From Streptomyces sp. SKN60 (GTDB lineage: Bacteria > Actinomycetota > Actinomycetes > Streptomycetales > Streptomycetaceae), in the NCBI RefSeq assembly GCF_026236535.1, contig NZ_JAHTMW010000019.1, positions 1-64,000 of the forward strand: a DNA stretch of 64,000 bases. The letters run 5' to 3'. Made by a program: the position numbers and the translations under genes. Positions within the stretch are counted from its first letter, which is position 1, and each line of letters starts with the position of its first letter. Below the pieces are notes generated by a model. That model had not been told where the DNA came from, made no database searches, and saw only the letters and a program-made list of their open reading frames with translations. Positions 18,351 to 26,763 of this stretch are shown here, one piece after another.

Positions 18351-21300
18351 GTGCTTCGACACACCCTGACGCGGGGCGCGTTCGCCGCCGCGACGGCGAT
18401 CGCGCTGACGGTGGGCGGCGGCCTGACGCCACTGGCGGGGACGGCGACGGCGGAGGAGCCGGCGCCGGGAGAGGTCGTCGTACCGGCGGCCCCCAAACCG
18501 TCTCCCACCCCTGGGAGTCCCTACCTTCCCGCCCAGTCGCGGTACGCCCGGGCCGACGCCGCAGGAACCGAGGGCGTCTTCCACCAGGGAGCAAATCAGC
18601 AGCTTTTCTGGACCCGCTACGCGGACGGCAGCACCACCCCTGTCACCCGGCCGGACGGCACCGGGACGACCGTCGTCGGCACGGGCACCAGCAGCCTGGC
18701 ATTCCTCCGCGCGGGGGAGGTCGAGCTGCGCGACATCGACGGCACCTCGCGCCGGATGAAGCTTCCCGAGGGATTGCGGGCCAGCGCGGTCTTCGATTCC
18801 ACGGTGGTCGCCTACGCGGAAATCCTCCAGCCGGACGGGACGACCACGATCGGTTCGTGGCACCTGCTGTCCCTCAACCCCGACGGAACGGTCCGCGACC
18901 TGCCCGTGACCGGCCCGGACGCCGACACCTTCATGGGCGGATCCGCCGCCGGCGACCGTTCGGGCATTCTCACGACGACGCGCGTCCAGGACGAGACGCG
19001 CCGGTACGGCTTCGCCTCCACCGAGACGGGACACGTCGGAACACTCACCCCGCCCGTGCCCAAATCCTTCACCCGGGCGAAGCTCTCTCCGGACCGCGTC
19101 GCCCTGTACAGCTCCGACAGCACCAACCACAAGGTGCTGGTGGCCTCGCGAAGCGACCTCTCGGCTGCGCCCACCGAGGTCACCGTGGACAACTACCAGG
19201 CGAGCGGCACCTCGAACGACCAGTTCGCCATCGTCGGCGACTGGCTCGTCTACGTGTCGTCCCACAGCTCCCTCGACGCCGTACCGATCGCCGGCGGCCC
19301 GGCCATCACCCTGCTCCCCAAGGCCTATGTGGTGTCCACACCGTCCGACGGCACCGCCGCCGTGATCGGTGGCTCCGACGCCCTCGACTGGGGCGTCCGC
19401 CACGTCACCGCCGACGCCTCGGGCAAGCCCGTGGTGACGATGGTGAAGCCGCTGCCCAACCCCGCGAAGATCCGCGGCATCGCCCTTGCCCAAGGGCGCC
19501 TCTCCGTCGTCGACGACAGCATCCCCAACGCCTTCGAGCACGTCCGGGACATCAGCCTCTCCGGCGCCCTGACATACGGGAGCCGGTCGAAGCTCTCCGA
19601 CATCCCGATGGACCTGTGCAGGGAGGACGACTCCGCCTGCGCCGCGTACATGGCGCTCGGAGACGGACGGTTCATCCGCCGTGTGGACACGGACGACACG
19701 AACTGGCGCTACTACATCAACGGTTCCGGGAACTACGATTTCTCCGACCTGTCCCTGCCCGCCGGCGGCAGGATCGACGCTCTCTCCTCCCGCTATCTGG
19801 TCCACACCGTCCCCAGCACGTCGACCACGCCCGGCACGCAGACGATCCGGTCGATCAGCGGCGGAATCCTCGAAACGCGCGCACCCGTCGCCGCGGCCCT
19901 GTGGAACACCTCGCTGTGGAGCGCGACCGGGGTGAACGGCGCTCTGGCCGCCAAGGACCTGAAGACCGGCAAGGCCGTCGAGACCGTGAACACCGGTGCC
20001 CCCTGCGTCCCCGCGGAACTCCAGGCCACTGACCGCTGGCTGTACTGGTCCTGCGGCGCGAACGGACCGGCCGGGGTCTACGACCGTACGGCGAAGTCGT
20101 CGAGGTCCGTGCCGTCCGGCGAGGCCCTGCTCGGCGACGGCTACGTCGTCACCCACGACAAGGCAGCCGGAAAGCTCGTGCTCACCGGCGCCGCCGCCGA
20201 CGGCCCGGCGAGCCGAGTCGTCGGCGCTCTGCCCGACACCGGCGTCTCCCAGCGCCATGTCCGCTGGAGCGTCGACAAGTTCGGCGGCCACCTCGCCTAC
20301 GTCGACGCCGAGCAGCAGGTGCACGTCGTCGCGACGGGCATCCCCGCGCAGCCACTGGCGGTGCTGGACGGAACGGCGGGGACGTACGTCGACGCCGCCT
20401 CCACCGGCAAGTGGCAACTCCTCACCCGTCGGTACAGCAAGCCGGTGGGCTCCTGGACCCTGACGGCCCGCCACGACCGGACGGGCCAGGTCAGCGACCT
20501 TGCCGTCGGAGTGGACGCACGCGGAAAGCTGGAGATCTTCTGGAACGGGCGTGACAAGGCCGGCACCCTGCTGGCCAACGGCGCGTACACATGGACGCTC
20601 ACCGCCCCGCCCGCCGACGGCATCGGCCCCGCCGTCCAGGAGTCCGGCACCGTGACCCTGGTCGGCGGTGCCTCGCTCGCCTCCAGCCGGTTCGTCGGCG
20701 TGTCGGGGACCACGAATCATCCGGTCCGGATCCTCGACACACGCAGCGGCCTCGGCGCGCGCAAGGGCAAGGTCGGCCCCGGCGGCTCGATCACGCTCCA
20801 GGTCACCGGGCAGGGGCAGGTACCGGCGACCGACGTCACGTCCGTCGCGCTGAACGTGACCGCGGTCAACCCGAGCGCCTCGACGTACGTCACGGTCCAC
20901 CCGTACGGCACCACCCGCCCCAACGCCTCCAACCTCAACGTGCCCGCGGGCCGGATCGTGGCCGGGATGGTCGTCGTCCCGGTCAAGGACGGCAAGGTCA
21001 CTCTCTACAACCACGCCGGCAGCGTCGACCTCGTCGCCGATGTGACCGGCTACTACACGACCGGCCAAGGGTCGCTCTTCGAACCGCTCAAGCCGGCCCG
21101 GATCGTGGACTCCCGGATCGGGCTCGGCGTCGCGAAGGGCCGGCTGGAGGCAGGCATGCTCGGGTGGGCTCCGGTCCTCGGGCGCGGTGGCGTGCCGAAT
21201 ACGGGCGTCACCGCCGTGGTGCTCCAGCTGACCGCGACGAACCCTTCGGCGGCCACGTTCGTCTCGGCGTACGGCACCCCCTACGCCGACACCTATGTGC

Positions 21301-21815
21301 AGTCGCACGTCCAGGTGGCGGCCGGGCAGACCGCCTCCAACCTGGTGGTCGTCCCGCTGTACGACGACTCCCTGGCCCTTCTCAACCGGTTCGGCGCGGC
21401 CGACGTGATCGCCGATGTCGTCGGCTACTACCGCAACGACGACCTCGGCTCGCTCTTCCAGCCCCTCGCCCCCTCCCGCTCCCTCGACACCCGCGCCGCC
21501 ATCGGCGCCCCCAAGGCCAAGCTCGGCGGCGGCAGGACGCTCACGCTGACCGTCGCCGGGCGGAACGGGGTGCCGGCCACCGGGGCGACGGCGGTCGTCA
21601 TGAACGTGACGGCGACCAACGCGAGCAGCGGCACGTACGTGAGCGTGTACCCGTACGGGACGACCCGGCCGAACACGTCGAACCTCAACGTGGCGGCCGG
21701 ACAGACGGTGTCCAACCTCGTGGTCGTGCCCGTCGTCGACGGCAAGGTCACGCTCTACAACAACGCCGGCACGGTCGACCTCGTCGCCGACGTGCAGGGG
21801 TTCTACGCCCCCTGA
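18351..21815 (+). CDS. Large secreted protein with propeller-like N-terminal region and three C-terminal LDTR repeats
   Basis: A 1154-residue exported protein. GTG 18351 follows GGGAGGAA at ideal spacing and opens a signal peptide (to about residue 35, ATAEE). The first 650 residues are repetitive beta strands, compatible with a beta-propeller. Residues about 705-770 contain a FlgD-like Ig segment (IFWNGRDKAGTLLANGAYTW). Three tandem repeats of about 115 residues follow (near 790, 910 and 1035 to the end). Each begins with ILDTR / IVDSR / SLDTR and ends VDLVADVTGYY / ADVIADVVGYY / VDLVADVQGFY. Such repeats occur on actinobacterial surface proteins. Function unknown. The 3' end overlaps otsB. 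Confidence 0.85.
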   Translation: MLRHTLTRGAFAAATAIALTVGGGLTPLAGTATAEEPAPGEVVVPAAPKPSPTPGSPYLPAQSRYARADAAGTEGVFHQGANQQLFWTRYADGSTTPVTRPDGTGTTVVGTGTSSLAFLRAGEVELRDIDGTSRRMKLPEGLRASAVFDSTVVAYAEILQPDGTTTIGSWHLLSLNPDGTVRDLPVTGPDADTFMGGSAAGDRSGILTTTRVQDETRRYGFASTETGHVGTLTPPVPKSFTRAKLSPDRVALYSSDSTNHKVLVASRSDLSAAPTEVTVDNYQASGTSNDQFAIVGDWLVYVSSHSSLDAVPIAGGPAITLLPKAYVVSTPSDGTAAVIGGSDALDWGVRHVTADASGKPVVTMVKPLPNPAKIRGIALAQGRLSVVDDSIPNAFEHVRDISLSGALTYGSRSKLSDIPMDLCREDDSACAAYMALGDGRFIRRVDTDDTNWRYYINGSGNYDFSDLSLPAGGRIDALSSRYLVHTVPSTSTTPGTQTIRSISGGILETRAPVAAALWNTSLWSATGVNGALAAKDLKTGKAVETVNTGAPCVPAELQATDRWLYWSCGANGPAGVYDRTAKSSRSVPSGEALLGDGYVVTHDKAAGKLVLTGAAADGPASRVVGALPDTGVSQRHVRWSVDKFGGHLAYVDAEQQVHVVATGIPAQPLAVLDGTAGTYVDAASTGKWQLLTRRYSKPVGSWTLTARHDRTGQVSDLAVGVDARGKLEIFWNGRDKAGTLLANGAYTWTLTAPPADGIGPAVQESGTVTLVGGASLASSRFVGVSGTTNHPVRILDTRSGLGARKGKVGPGGSITLQVTGQGQVPATDVTSVALNVTAVNPSASTYVTVHPYGTTRPNASNLNVPAGRIVAGMVVVPVKDGKVTLYNHAGSVDLVADVTGYYTTGQGSLFEPLKPARIVDSRIGLGVAKGRLEAGMLGWAPVLGRGGVPNTGVTAVVLQLTATNPSAATFVSAYGTPYADTYVQSHVQVAAGQTASNLVVVPLYDDSLALLNRFGAADVIADVVGYYRNDDLGSLFQPLAPSRSLDTRAAIGAPKAKLGGGRTLTLTVAGRNGVPATGATAVVMNVTATNASSGTYVSVYPYGTTRPNTSNLNVAAGQTVSNLVVVPVVDGKVTLYNNAGTVDLVADVQGFYAP

Positions 21816-22702
21816 CCGTCCGTCGGCCCGTCCGTCGACTCCTCCGTCCGCTCTTCCGCCATCGCCTCCGCGAGCCCCGCGAGGAGGCCCACCACCGCCG
21901 CCGGCCCCGGGACCGTGAGGTCGGCGCGGGCGGCGAGGTCGGGGACCGCGGAGGATTCGGCGGCGGAGCAGACGAGGAGGCCGGGGGTGCCGTCGGAGCG
22001 GAGTTTCTCGACGGCCGCGTAGGCGGGGAGGTCGCCGAGGTCGTCGCCCGCGTAGAGGACGGAGCGGGCGCCGGTCTCGCGGAGGTAGTCGGCGAGGGCG
22101 ACGCCCTTGTCCATGCCCGGCGGGCGGAGCTCCAGGACCATCCGGCCCGGTTCCAGGACCAGGCCGTGGTGGGTGGCGAGGTCGCCGAGGGGGCCCTTCA
22201 GGGCCTCGAAGGCCCCCTCGGGGTCCTCGGCGCGGCGGGTGTGGACGGCGACCGCGCGGCCCTTCTCCTCGATCCAGACGCCGGGCCAGGCGCCGATCCG
22301 GTCGAGGAAGCCGGGGAGCTCGGCGCGGACCGAGGCGACCCCGGGGTGCGGGGCGGCGGCCTGGACGGTGCCGGTGACGGCGTCCCAGCGCTCCGCGCCG
22401 TAGTGCCCGAGGACGACCAGGTGGTCCAGGCCGGGGACGCCGGCGAAGCCCCCGTACCGTACGGCCACTCCGGCGGGGCGGCCGGTGACCACCACGACGG
22501 CGGCCACCCGCGGGGCGAGGGCGGCGAGCGCGGGCACGGCGCCCGGGTGGGCGCGGGCCCGTTCCGGGTCGGGGACGATCTCGGCGAGCGTCCCGTCGAA
22601 GTCGAGGGCGACGACGGCCTTCTCGGGCCGCGCGAGGAGCGCGGCGAGGCCGTCGCGGCCGGCGGCTGTGGTCGGGTGCGGAAGGCTGCTGACCATGCCC
22701 AC
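21803..22702 (-). CDS. otsB: Trehalose-6-phosphate phosphatase
   Basis: A 299-residue HAD-superfamily phosphatase that dephosphorylates trehalose 6-phosphate. Motif I is VALDFDGTLAEI (nucleophile Asp), motif II VVVVTGRP, and motif IV YAGDDLGDLPAY, with GMDKGVAL carrying the conserved Lys. A second start (MVSSLPHP, 22696) is equally possible. The tail is a low-complexity Glu/Asp/Thr/Gly stretch that overlaps the convergent exoprotein gene by 13 bases. It completes the trehalose pathway started by otsA. Confidence 0.93.
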   Translation of the reverse strand: MGMVSSLPHPTTAAGRDGLAALLARPEKAVVALDFDGTLAEIVPDPERARAHPGAVPALAALAPRVAAVVVVTGRPAGVAVRYGGFAGVPGLDHLVVLGHYGAERWDAVTGTVQAAAPHPGVASVRAELPGFLDRIGAWPGVWIEEKGRAVAVHTRRAEDPEGAFEALKGPLGDLATHHGLVLEPGRMVLELRPPGMDKGVALADYLRETGARSVLYAGDDLGDLPAYAAVEKLRSDGTPGLLVCSAAESSAVPDLAARADLTVPGPAAVVGLLAGLAEAMAEERTEESTDGPTDGQGA

Positions 22703-22764
22703 GACCCTACCCAGGGTCGCCGGTCCCGTCAGCGGGACGGGCAGCGGGACGGTCAGCGGCGCGG

Positions 22765-23019
22765 TCAGCGGCGCGCACTCTTCTCGTCGCGCACCCGGCG
22801 CAGGCGGTTGACCGTGACCGGGTCGTGCGCCAGCGCGCGCGGGTCGTCCAGGAGCGCGTTGAGCAGCTGGTAGTAACGGGTGGCGGACAGGCCGAGCTGT
22901 TCGCGCACCGCGCGCTCCTTGGCGCCGGGGCCGGGCCAGGAGCGCCGTTCCACGGCGAGGACGGCCCGCTCGCGCTCGCCGAGCTCGTCGTGTCCCGGGT
23001 CCCCGTTTTCGCTCGTCAT
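22765..23019 (-). CDS. DUF3263 family protein
   Basis: An 84-residue helical protein of a conserved actinobacterial family. LGERERAVLAVERRSWPGPGAKERAVRE and LGLSATRYYQLLNALLDDP look like a helix-turn-helix, so a small DNA-binding role is plausible but unproven. ATG 23019 (MTSENGDPG) is preferred over one three codons upstream. It starts 10 bases after the stop of the sugar-binding lipoprotein gene on the same strand, so the two are probably co-transcribed. The DNA just beyond its stop contains short imperfect repeats of GTCAGCGGGACGG (22728-22770). Confidence 0.85.
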   Translation of the reverse strand: MTSENGDPGHDELGERERAVLAVERRSWPGPGAKERAVREQLGLSATRYYQLLNALLDDPRALAHDPVTVNRLRRVRDEKSARR

Positions 23020-23029
23020 ACAGACCAAT

Positions 23030-24295
23030 TTATTCGGCGTTCTCGGCCGCCGTCGCCTGCCGGGCCAGCCGGGCCAGCACCTCCGCCGGCTTCGCGCCCG
23101 GTTGCACCGCCCGGCCGATGTCCTTCTTCACGCTGCTGCTGACCTGCGCCCACGACGTCTTGCCGACCGGCGGCAGCTGGGAGTCCGGCAGGGCCTCCAG
23201 GAACTCGCGCAGGTCGGCCGACTTCGGGTCGGACTGCATGGTCGCGGAGGCGGTGACGGTGGCCGGCAGCAGGTCGTTGTCGCCCGCGAACTTCAGGACG
23301 TTCTCGTCGCTGAAGACGAAGTCGAGGAAGGCGCCGATCTCCTTGCGGTGCCCGTTCTGCTTGAAGCCCATGATCCAGTCGGCGACACCCATGGTGGCCT
23401 TGGCCTTGCCGTCGGTGCCGGGCAGCGGCACCTTGCCGACCTTGACGCCCTTCTTGGCGGCCTCCTGCATGAGGGAGGGGTGCCCGTTGAGCATGCCGAC
23501 CTCGCCGCGCGCGAAGGCGGCGAAGGCCTCCTTGCGATTCAGCTTGCCGGGGGCGGTGGGGCCGGTGAGGCCGGGGGTGACAAGGTTGTCGCGCAGCCAG
23601 TCGAAGGTGCGGGTGTTGGCGTCGGAGTCCAGGTTGTAGTGGCCGGTGGCGTCGATGTAGCCGCCGCCTCCGCTGAGCAGCCACATCATGGTCTCGGCCT
23701 GGGCCTCCTCGGGGCCGAGGGGCAGCGCGAAGGGGTAGGTGACGCCCTTCTTCTTCAGCTTCTCGGCGGCGGCGGCCAGCTCGGCCCAGGTGGTCGGGGC
23801 CGCGTCGACGCCCGCCTCGTCGAACAGCTCCTCGTTGAAGAAGAGCAGGCGCGTGGAGGCGACGAAGGGCAGCCCGTACTGGGTGCGCTTGTACTCGCCG
23901 GCGTCGACGAGCGGGGCCAGGAAGTTGGCCTGGACGGGGATGGACAGCAGCTCGTCGGCGGAATAGAGCTGCTCGGCGGCGGCGTAGTCGGCGTAGGCGC
24001 CGATCTGGGCGACGTCGGGCGCCTGGCCGGCCTTGACCATGTCGGCGACCTTGCGGTCGACGTCGTTCCAGGACTCGATCTGGACCTGGACCTTCACGCC
24101 GGGGTTCTTCGCCTCGAAGGCGGCGACCAGGCCGTTCCAGTACTTCTTGGTGGAGTCGCCGCCGGTCAGGTCGTAGTCGGCGGCCACGAGCCTCAGCGTG
24201 ACGTCGCCGCCGAGGACGCCGCAGCCGGAGAGGCCGGCGGTCAGCCCGAGTGTGGTGGCCGCTGCGGCCAGTCCAAGGAATCGTCGCCGCTGCAC
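23030..24295 (-). CDS. ABC-type sugar-binding lipoprotein, no permease genes beside it
   Basis: A 421-residue family 1 extracellular solute-binding protein. GTG 24295 is chosen: it follows AAGGTGGG and gives MQRRRFLGLAAAATTLG, a Tat-like twin-arginine signal, with lipobox LSGC (Cys25). A longer TTG start at 24343 would bury the signal. The mature protein shows the family features WNDVDRKVADMVKAGQAPDV and NGHPSLMQEAAKKG. No permeases are adjacent. Such orphan binding proteins rely on permeases elsewhere, and in Streptomyces on the shared ATPase MsiK, encoded at 54869. The dre-like site upstream and divergent nagK suggest an amino-sugar ligand. Confidence 0.88.
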   Translation of the reverse strand: MQRRRFLGLAAAATTLGLTAGLSGCGVLGGDVTLRLVAADYDLTGGDSTKKYWNGLVAAFEAKNPGVKVQVQIESWNDVDRKVADMVKAGQAPDVAQIGAYADYAAAEQLYSADELLSIPVQANFLAPLVDAGEYKRTQYGLPFVASTRLLFFNEELFDEAGVDAAPTTWAELAAAAEKLKKKGVTYPFALPLGPEEAQAETMMWLLSGGGGYIDATGHYNLDSDANTRTFDWLRDNLVTPGLTGPTAPGKLNRKEAFAAFARGEVGMLNGHPSLMQEAAKKGVKVGKVPLPGTDGKAKATMGVADWIMGFKQNGHRKEIGAFLDFVFSDENVLKFAGDNDLLPATVTASATMQSDPKSADLREFLEALPDSQLPPVGKTSWAQVSSSVKKDIGRAVQPGAKPAEVLARLARQATAAENAE

Positions 24296-24361
24296 AGCCG
24301 TAACCCACCTTTTGCTCGTCGTCGAGACAATGTTCGACGGCAAGTTTCCCGCATTTTCACC

Positions 24362-24377
24362 GGAGGTCTACACCACT
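24362..24377 (-). promoter_or_regulatory. dre-like site (DasR operator) upstream of the sugar-binding gene
   Basis: Read on the minus strand the 16 bases are AGTGGTGTAGACCTCC. They match 13 of 16 positions of the DasR consensus AGTGGTCTAGACCACT. The site lies 67-82 bases upstream of the GTG start, in the intergenic region shared with nagK. Confidence 0.65.
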
Positions 24378-24493
24378 CGCATATCGCTTCGGCAACGCAT
24401 CCCACCGCCTGGCGCCGCACCGCCGGGGTTGCCGCGGCTTCGACGGCCGCCGGAGCCGGCCCGAATTTGTATCCGAGCGCAACAATCCTCCGC

Positions 24494-24509
24494 AGTGGAC
24501 TAGACCTTT
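24494..24509 (+). promoter_or_regulatory. dre site (DasR operator) upstream of nagK-nagA
   Basis: AGTGGACTAGACCTTT matches the DasR consensus A(C/G)TGGTCTAGACCA(C/G)T at 13 of 16 positions, with the central CTAGACC intact. It ends 27 bases before the nagK start. DasR is the GntR-type GlcNAc-responsive repressor of amino-sugar genes, and a dre site before nagKA is documented in S. coelicolor. Confidence 0.8.
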
Positions 24510-24536
24510 CGACCCCTGACACGCGACACTGTCCCC

Positions 24537-25490
24537 GTGAGACACGTCATCGCCCTCGATGTGGGCGGCACCGGCATGAAGGCCGCCCTCGTCGGGGCGG
24601 ACGGCACCCTGCTCCACGAGGCCCGTCGCGCCACCGCCCGCGAGCGCGGGCCCGAGGCCGTCGTCGAGACGATCCTCGGGTTCGCCCAGGAGCTGCGCGC
24701 GCTCGGCCAGGAGCGGTACGGCGAGCCCGCCGCGGCCGCCGGCGTCGCCGTCCCCGGCATCGTCGACGCCGCGAACGGCATCGCCGTCTACGCCGCCAAC
24801 CTCGGCTGGCGCGACGTCCCCATGCGCGCCCTGCTCAGCGAACGCCTCGGCGGCATCCCCGTGGCCCTCGGCCACGACGTGCGCACCGGCGGCCTCGCCG
24901 AGGGCCGGATCGGCGCGGGCAACGGCGCCGACCGCTTCCTCTTCGTCCCGCTCGGCACCGGCATCGCCGGCGCCATCGGCATCGGCGGCGAGATCGAGGC
25001 CGGAGCGCACGGTTACGCGGGCGAGATCGGCCACATCGTCGTGCGCCCGGGCGGTACGGAGTGCGGCTGCGGCCAGCGCGGCTGCCTGGAGCGCTACGCC
25101 TCCGCCTCCGCCGTCTCCCAGGCCTGGGCCGAGGCCTCCGGCGACCCCGAGGCCGACGCCGCCGACTGCGCCAAGGCCGTCGAGTCCGGCGACCCCGCCG
25201 CCGTAAGGGTCTGGCAGGACGCGGTCGACGCGCTCGCCGACGGTCTGGTCACGGCCCTCACCCTGCTGGACCCCCGCACGCTCATCATCGGTGGCGGTCT
25301 CGCCGAAGCAGGGGAAACGTTGTTCACACCCCTTCGGGCCGCCGTGGAGGAGCGCGTCACGTTCCAGAAGCTGCCCGCCATCGTCCCGGCGGCCCTCGGG
25401 GACACCGCCGGATGCCTGGGCGCGGGCCTCCTCGCCTGGGACCTGCTCGCTCAGGGCTCAACCGAATCCGACTCGGAGGTATCCGCCTGA
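24537..25490 (+). CDS. nagK: N-acetylglucosamine kinase (ROK family)
   Basis: A 317-residue ROK sugar kinase. The phosphate-binding DVGGTGMKAAL is near residues 7-17, the catalytic region GHDVRTGG follows, and the zinc-binding CGCGQRGCLERYAS is near residue 174. Its place directly before nagA, with an ATGA-type overlap, and behind a dre site identifies the substrate as GlcNAc more securely than sequence alone, since ROK kinases vary. The start is GTG 24537. It produces GlcNAc-6-phosphate in the cytoplasm. Confidence 0.9.
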   Translation: MRHVIALDVGGTGMKAALVGADGTLLHEARRATARERGPEAVVETILGFAQELRALGQERYGEPAAAAGVAVPGIVDAANGIAVYAANLGWRDVPMRALLSERLGGIPVALGHDVRTGGLAEGRIGAGNGADRFLFVPLGTGIAGAIGIGGEIEAGAHGYAGEIGHIVVRPGGTECGCGQRGCLERYASASAVSQAWAEASGDPEADAADCAKAVESGDPAAVRVWQDAVDALADGLVTALTLLDPRTLIIGGGLAEAGETLFTPLRAAVEERVTFQKLPAIVPAALGDTAGCLGAGLLAWDLLAQGSTESDSEVSA

Positions 25491-26635
25491 TGGCCGTTTC
25501 CACAGTTCTCACCGGGGCCCGCGTGGTGCTGCCGACCGGGACCGTCGAGAACGGACGAGTGATCGTCGAGAACGGCCGCATCGCAGGCGCCGCCCATGCG
25601 GACGCCACCGCGCTCGACCTGTCCGGCCACTGGCTCGTGCCCGGCTTCGTCGACATGCACAACCACGGCGGCGGCGGCGCGTCCTTCACCTCCGGCACCG
25701 TCGACGAGATCCTCACCGGCGTCCGCACCCACCGGCAGCACGGCACGACCACCGTCGTCGCCTCCTTCGTCACCGGCGACATGGACTTCCTGACCCAGCG
25801 GGCCGGGCTGCTCTCCGAGCTCGCCGAGCAGGGCGACCTGGCCGGCATCCACTTCGAGGGCCCCTTCATCTCGCCCTGCCGCAAGGGCGCCCACGACGAG
25901 ACCCTGCTGCGCGACCCCGACCCCGCCGAGGTGCGCAAGCTGATCGACGCCGCGCGCGGCCAGGCCCGCATGGTGACCCTCGCGACCGAGCTGCCCGGCG
26001 GCCTCGACTCCGTACGGCTGCTCGCCGAGCACGGCGTGATCGCCGCCATCGGCCACACCGACGCCACGTACGAGCAGACCCAGGCCGCCATCGACGCGGG
26101 CGCCACCGTCGCCACCCACCTCTACAACGCGATGCCCGCCCTCGGCCACCGCGCGCCCGGCCCCATCGCCGCGCTCCTGGAGGACGAGCGGATCACCGTC
26201 GAGCTCATCAACGACGGCACCCACCTCCACCCCGCCGCCCTGGAACTCGCCTTCCACCACGCCGGCCCCGAGCGGGTCGCCTTCATCACCGACGCCATGG
26301 ACGCGGCCGGCTTCGGCGACGGCCGCTACATGCTCGGCCCGCTGGAGGTCGAGGTGAAGGACAGCGTCGCCCGGCTCGTCGAGGGCGGCTCCATCGCGGG
26401 CTCCACCCTGACCCTCGACCGCGCGTTCAAGCGTGCCGCGACGATCGACGGGCTGCCCGTCGAGTCCGTCGTCCAGGCCATCTCCGCCAACCCCGCGAAG
26501 CTGCTCGGCGTGTACGACCGGGTCGGCTCCCTGGAACCCGGCAAGGACGCCGACCTCGTCGTCCTCGACGCGGACTTCGAGCTCAAGGGCGTGATGCGCA
26601 AGGGCGCGTGGGTGGTTGAGCCCAAGCTGGGCTGA
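25490..26635 (+). CDS. nagA: N-acetylglucosamine-6-phosphate deacetylase
   Basis: A 381-residue amidohydrolase that removes acetate from GlcNAc-6-phosphate. Metal and substrate residues are visible: HNHGG near 57, HFEGPFIS near 121, GHTDATYEQ near 187, THLYNAMP near 206 and DAMDAAG near 267 (catalytic Asp). ATG 25490 shares its A with the nagK TGA stop, so translation is coupled. An intrinsic terminator follows at 26666. The next step, NagB, is not in the window. Confidence 0.95.
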   Translation: MAVSTVLTGARVVLPTGTVENGRVIVENGRIAGAAHADATALDLSGHWLVPGFVDMHNHGGGGASFTSGTVDEILTGVRTHRQHGTTTVVASFVTGDMDFLTQRAGLLSELAEQGDLAGIHFEGPFISPCRKGAHDETLLRDPDPAEVRKLIDAARGQARMVTLATELPGGLDSVRLLAEHGVIAAIGHTDATYEQTQAAIDAGATVATHLYNAMPALGHRAPGPIAALLEDERITVELINDGTHLHPAALELAFHHAGPERVAFITDAMDAAGFGDGRYMLGPLEVEVKDSVARLVEGGSIAGSTLTLDRAFKRAATIDGLPVESVVQAISANPAKLLGVYDRVGSLEPGKDADLVVLDADFELKGVMRKGAWVVEPKLG

Positions 26636-26665
26636 TTTCGCCCGCGCCTTCTCCAGGCGTGGTCC

Positions 26666-26699
26666 AGGCGGTTGGTCCGGGGGTCTGGGCCAACCGCCT
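26666..26699 (+). terminator. Terminator after nagA
   Basis: A 10-bp perfect stem AGGCGGTTGG / CCAACCGCCT with a 14-base loop, followed by TTCTGTTTGG. It ends the nagK-nagA unit before the PfkB-type kinase gene. Confidence 0.8.
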
Positions 26700-26763
26700 T
26701 CTGTTTGGCATGATCAGGGCGCGCCTAGCGACAACACGGGCCAGGACAGGGGGAGGTGGGCCG

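Noticed and set aside
18288..21308. 1006-codon antisense frame over the large exoprotein gene
   Set aside because: Val/Arg/Gly/Asp-rich without domains; it is the GC-shadow of the real gene, which has a signal peptide, ribosome site and repeats.
22728..22770. CRISPR-like short repeats
   Set aside because: The imperfect GTCAGCGGGACGG copies are adjacent, 11-13 bases long and lack spacers; probably slippage. No CRISPR array was seen in the window.
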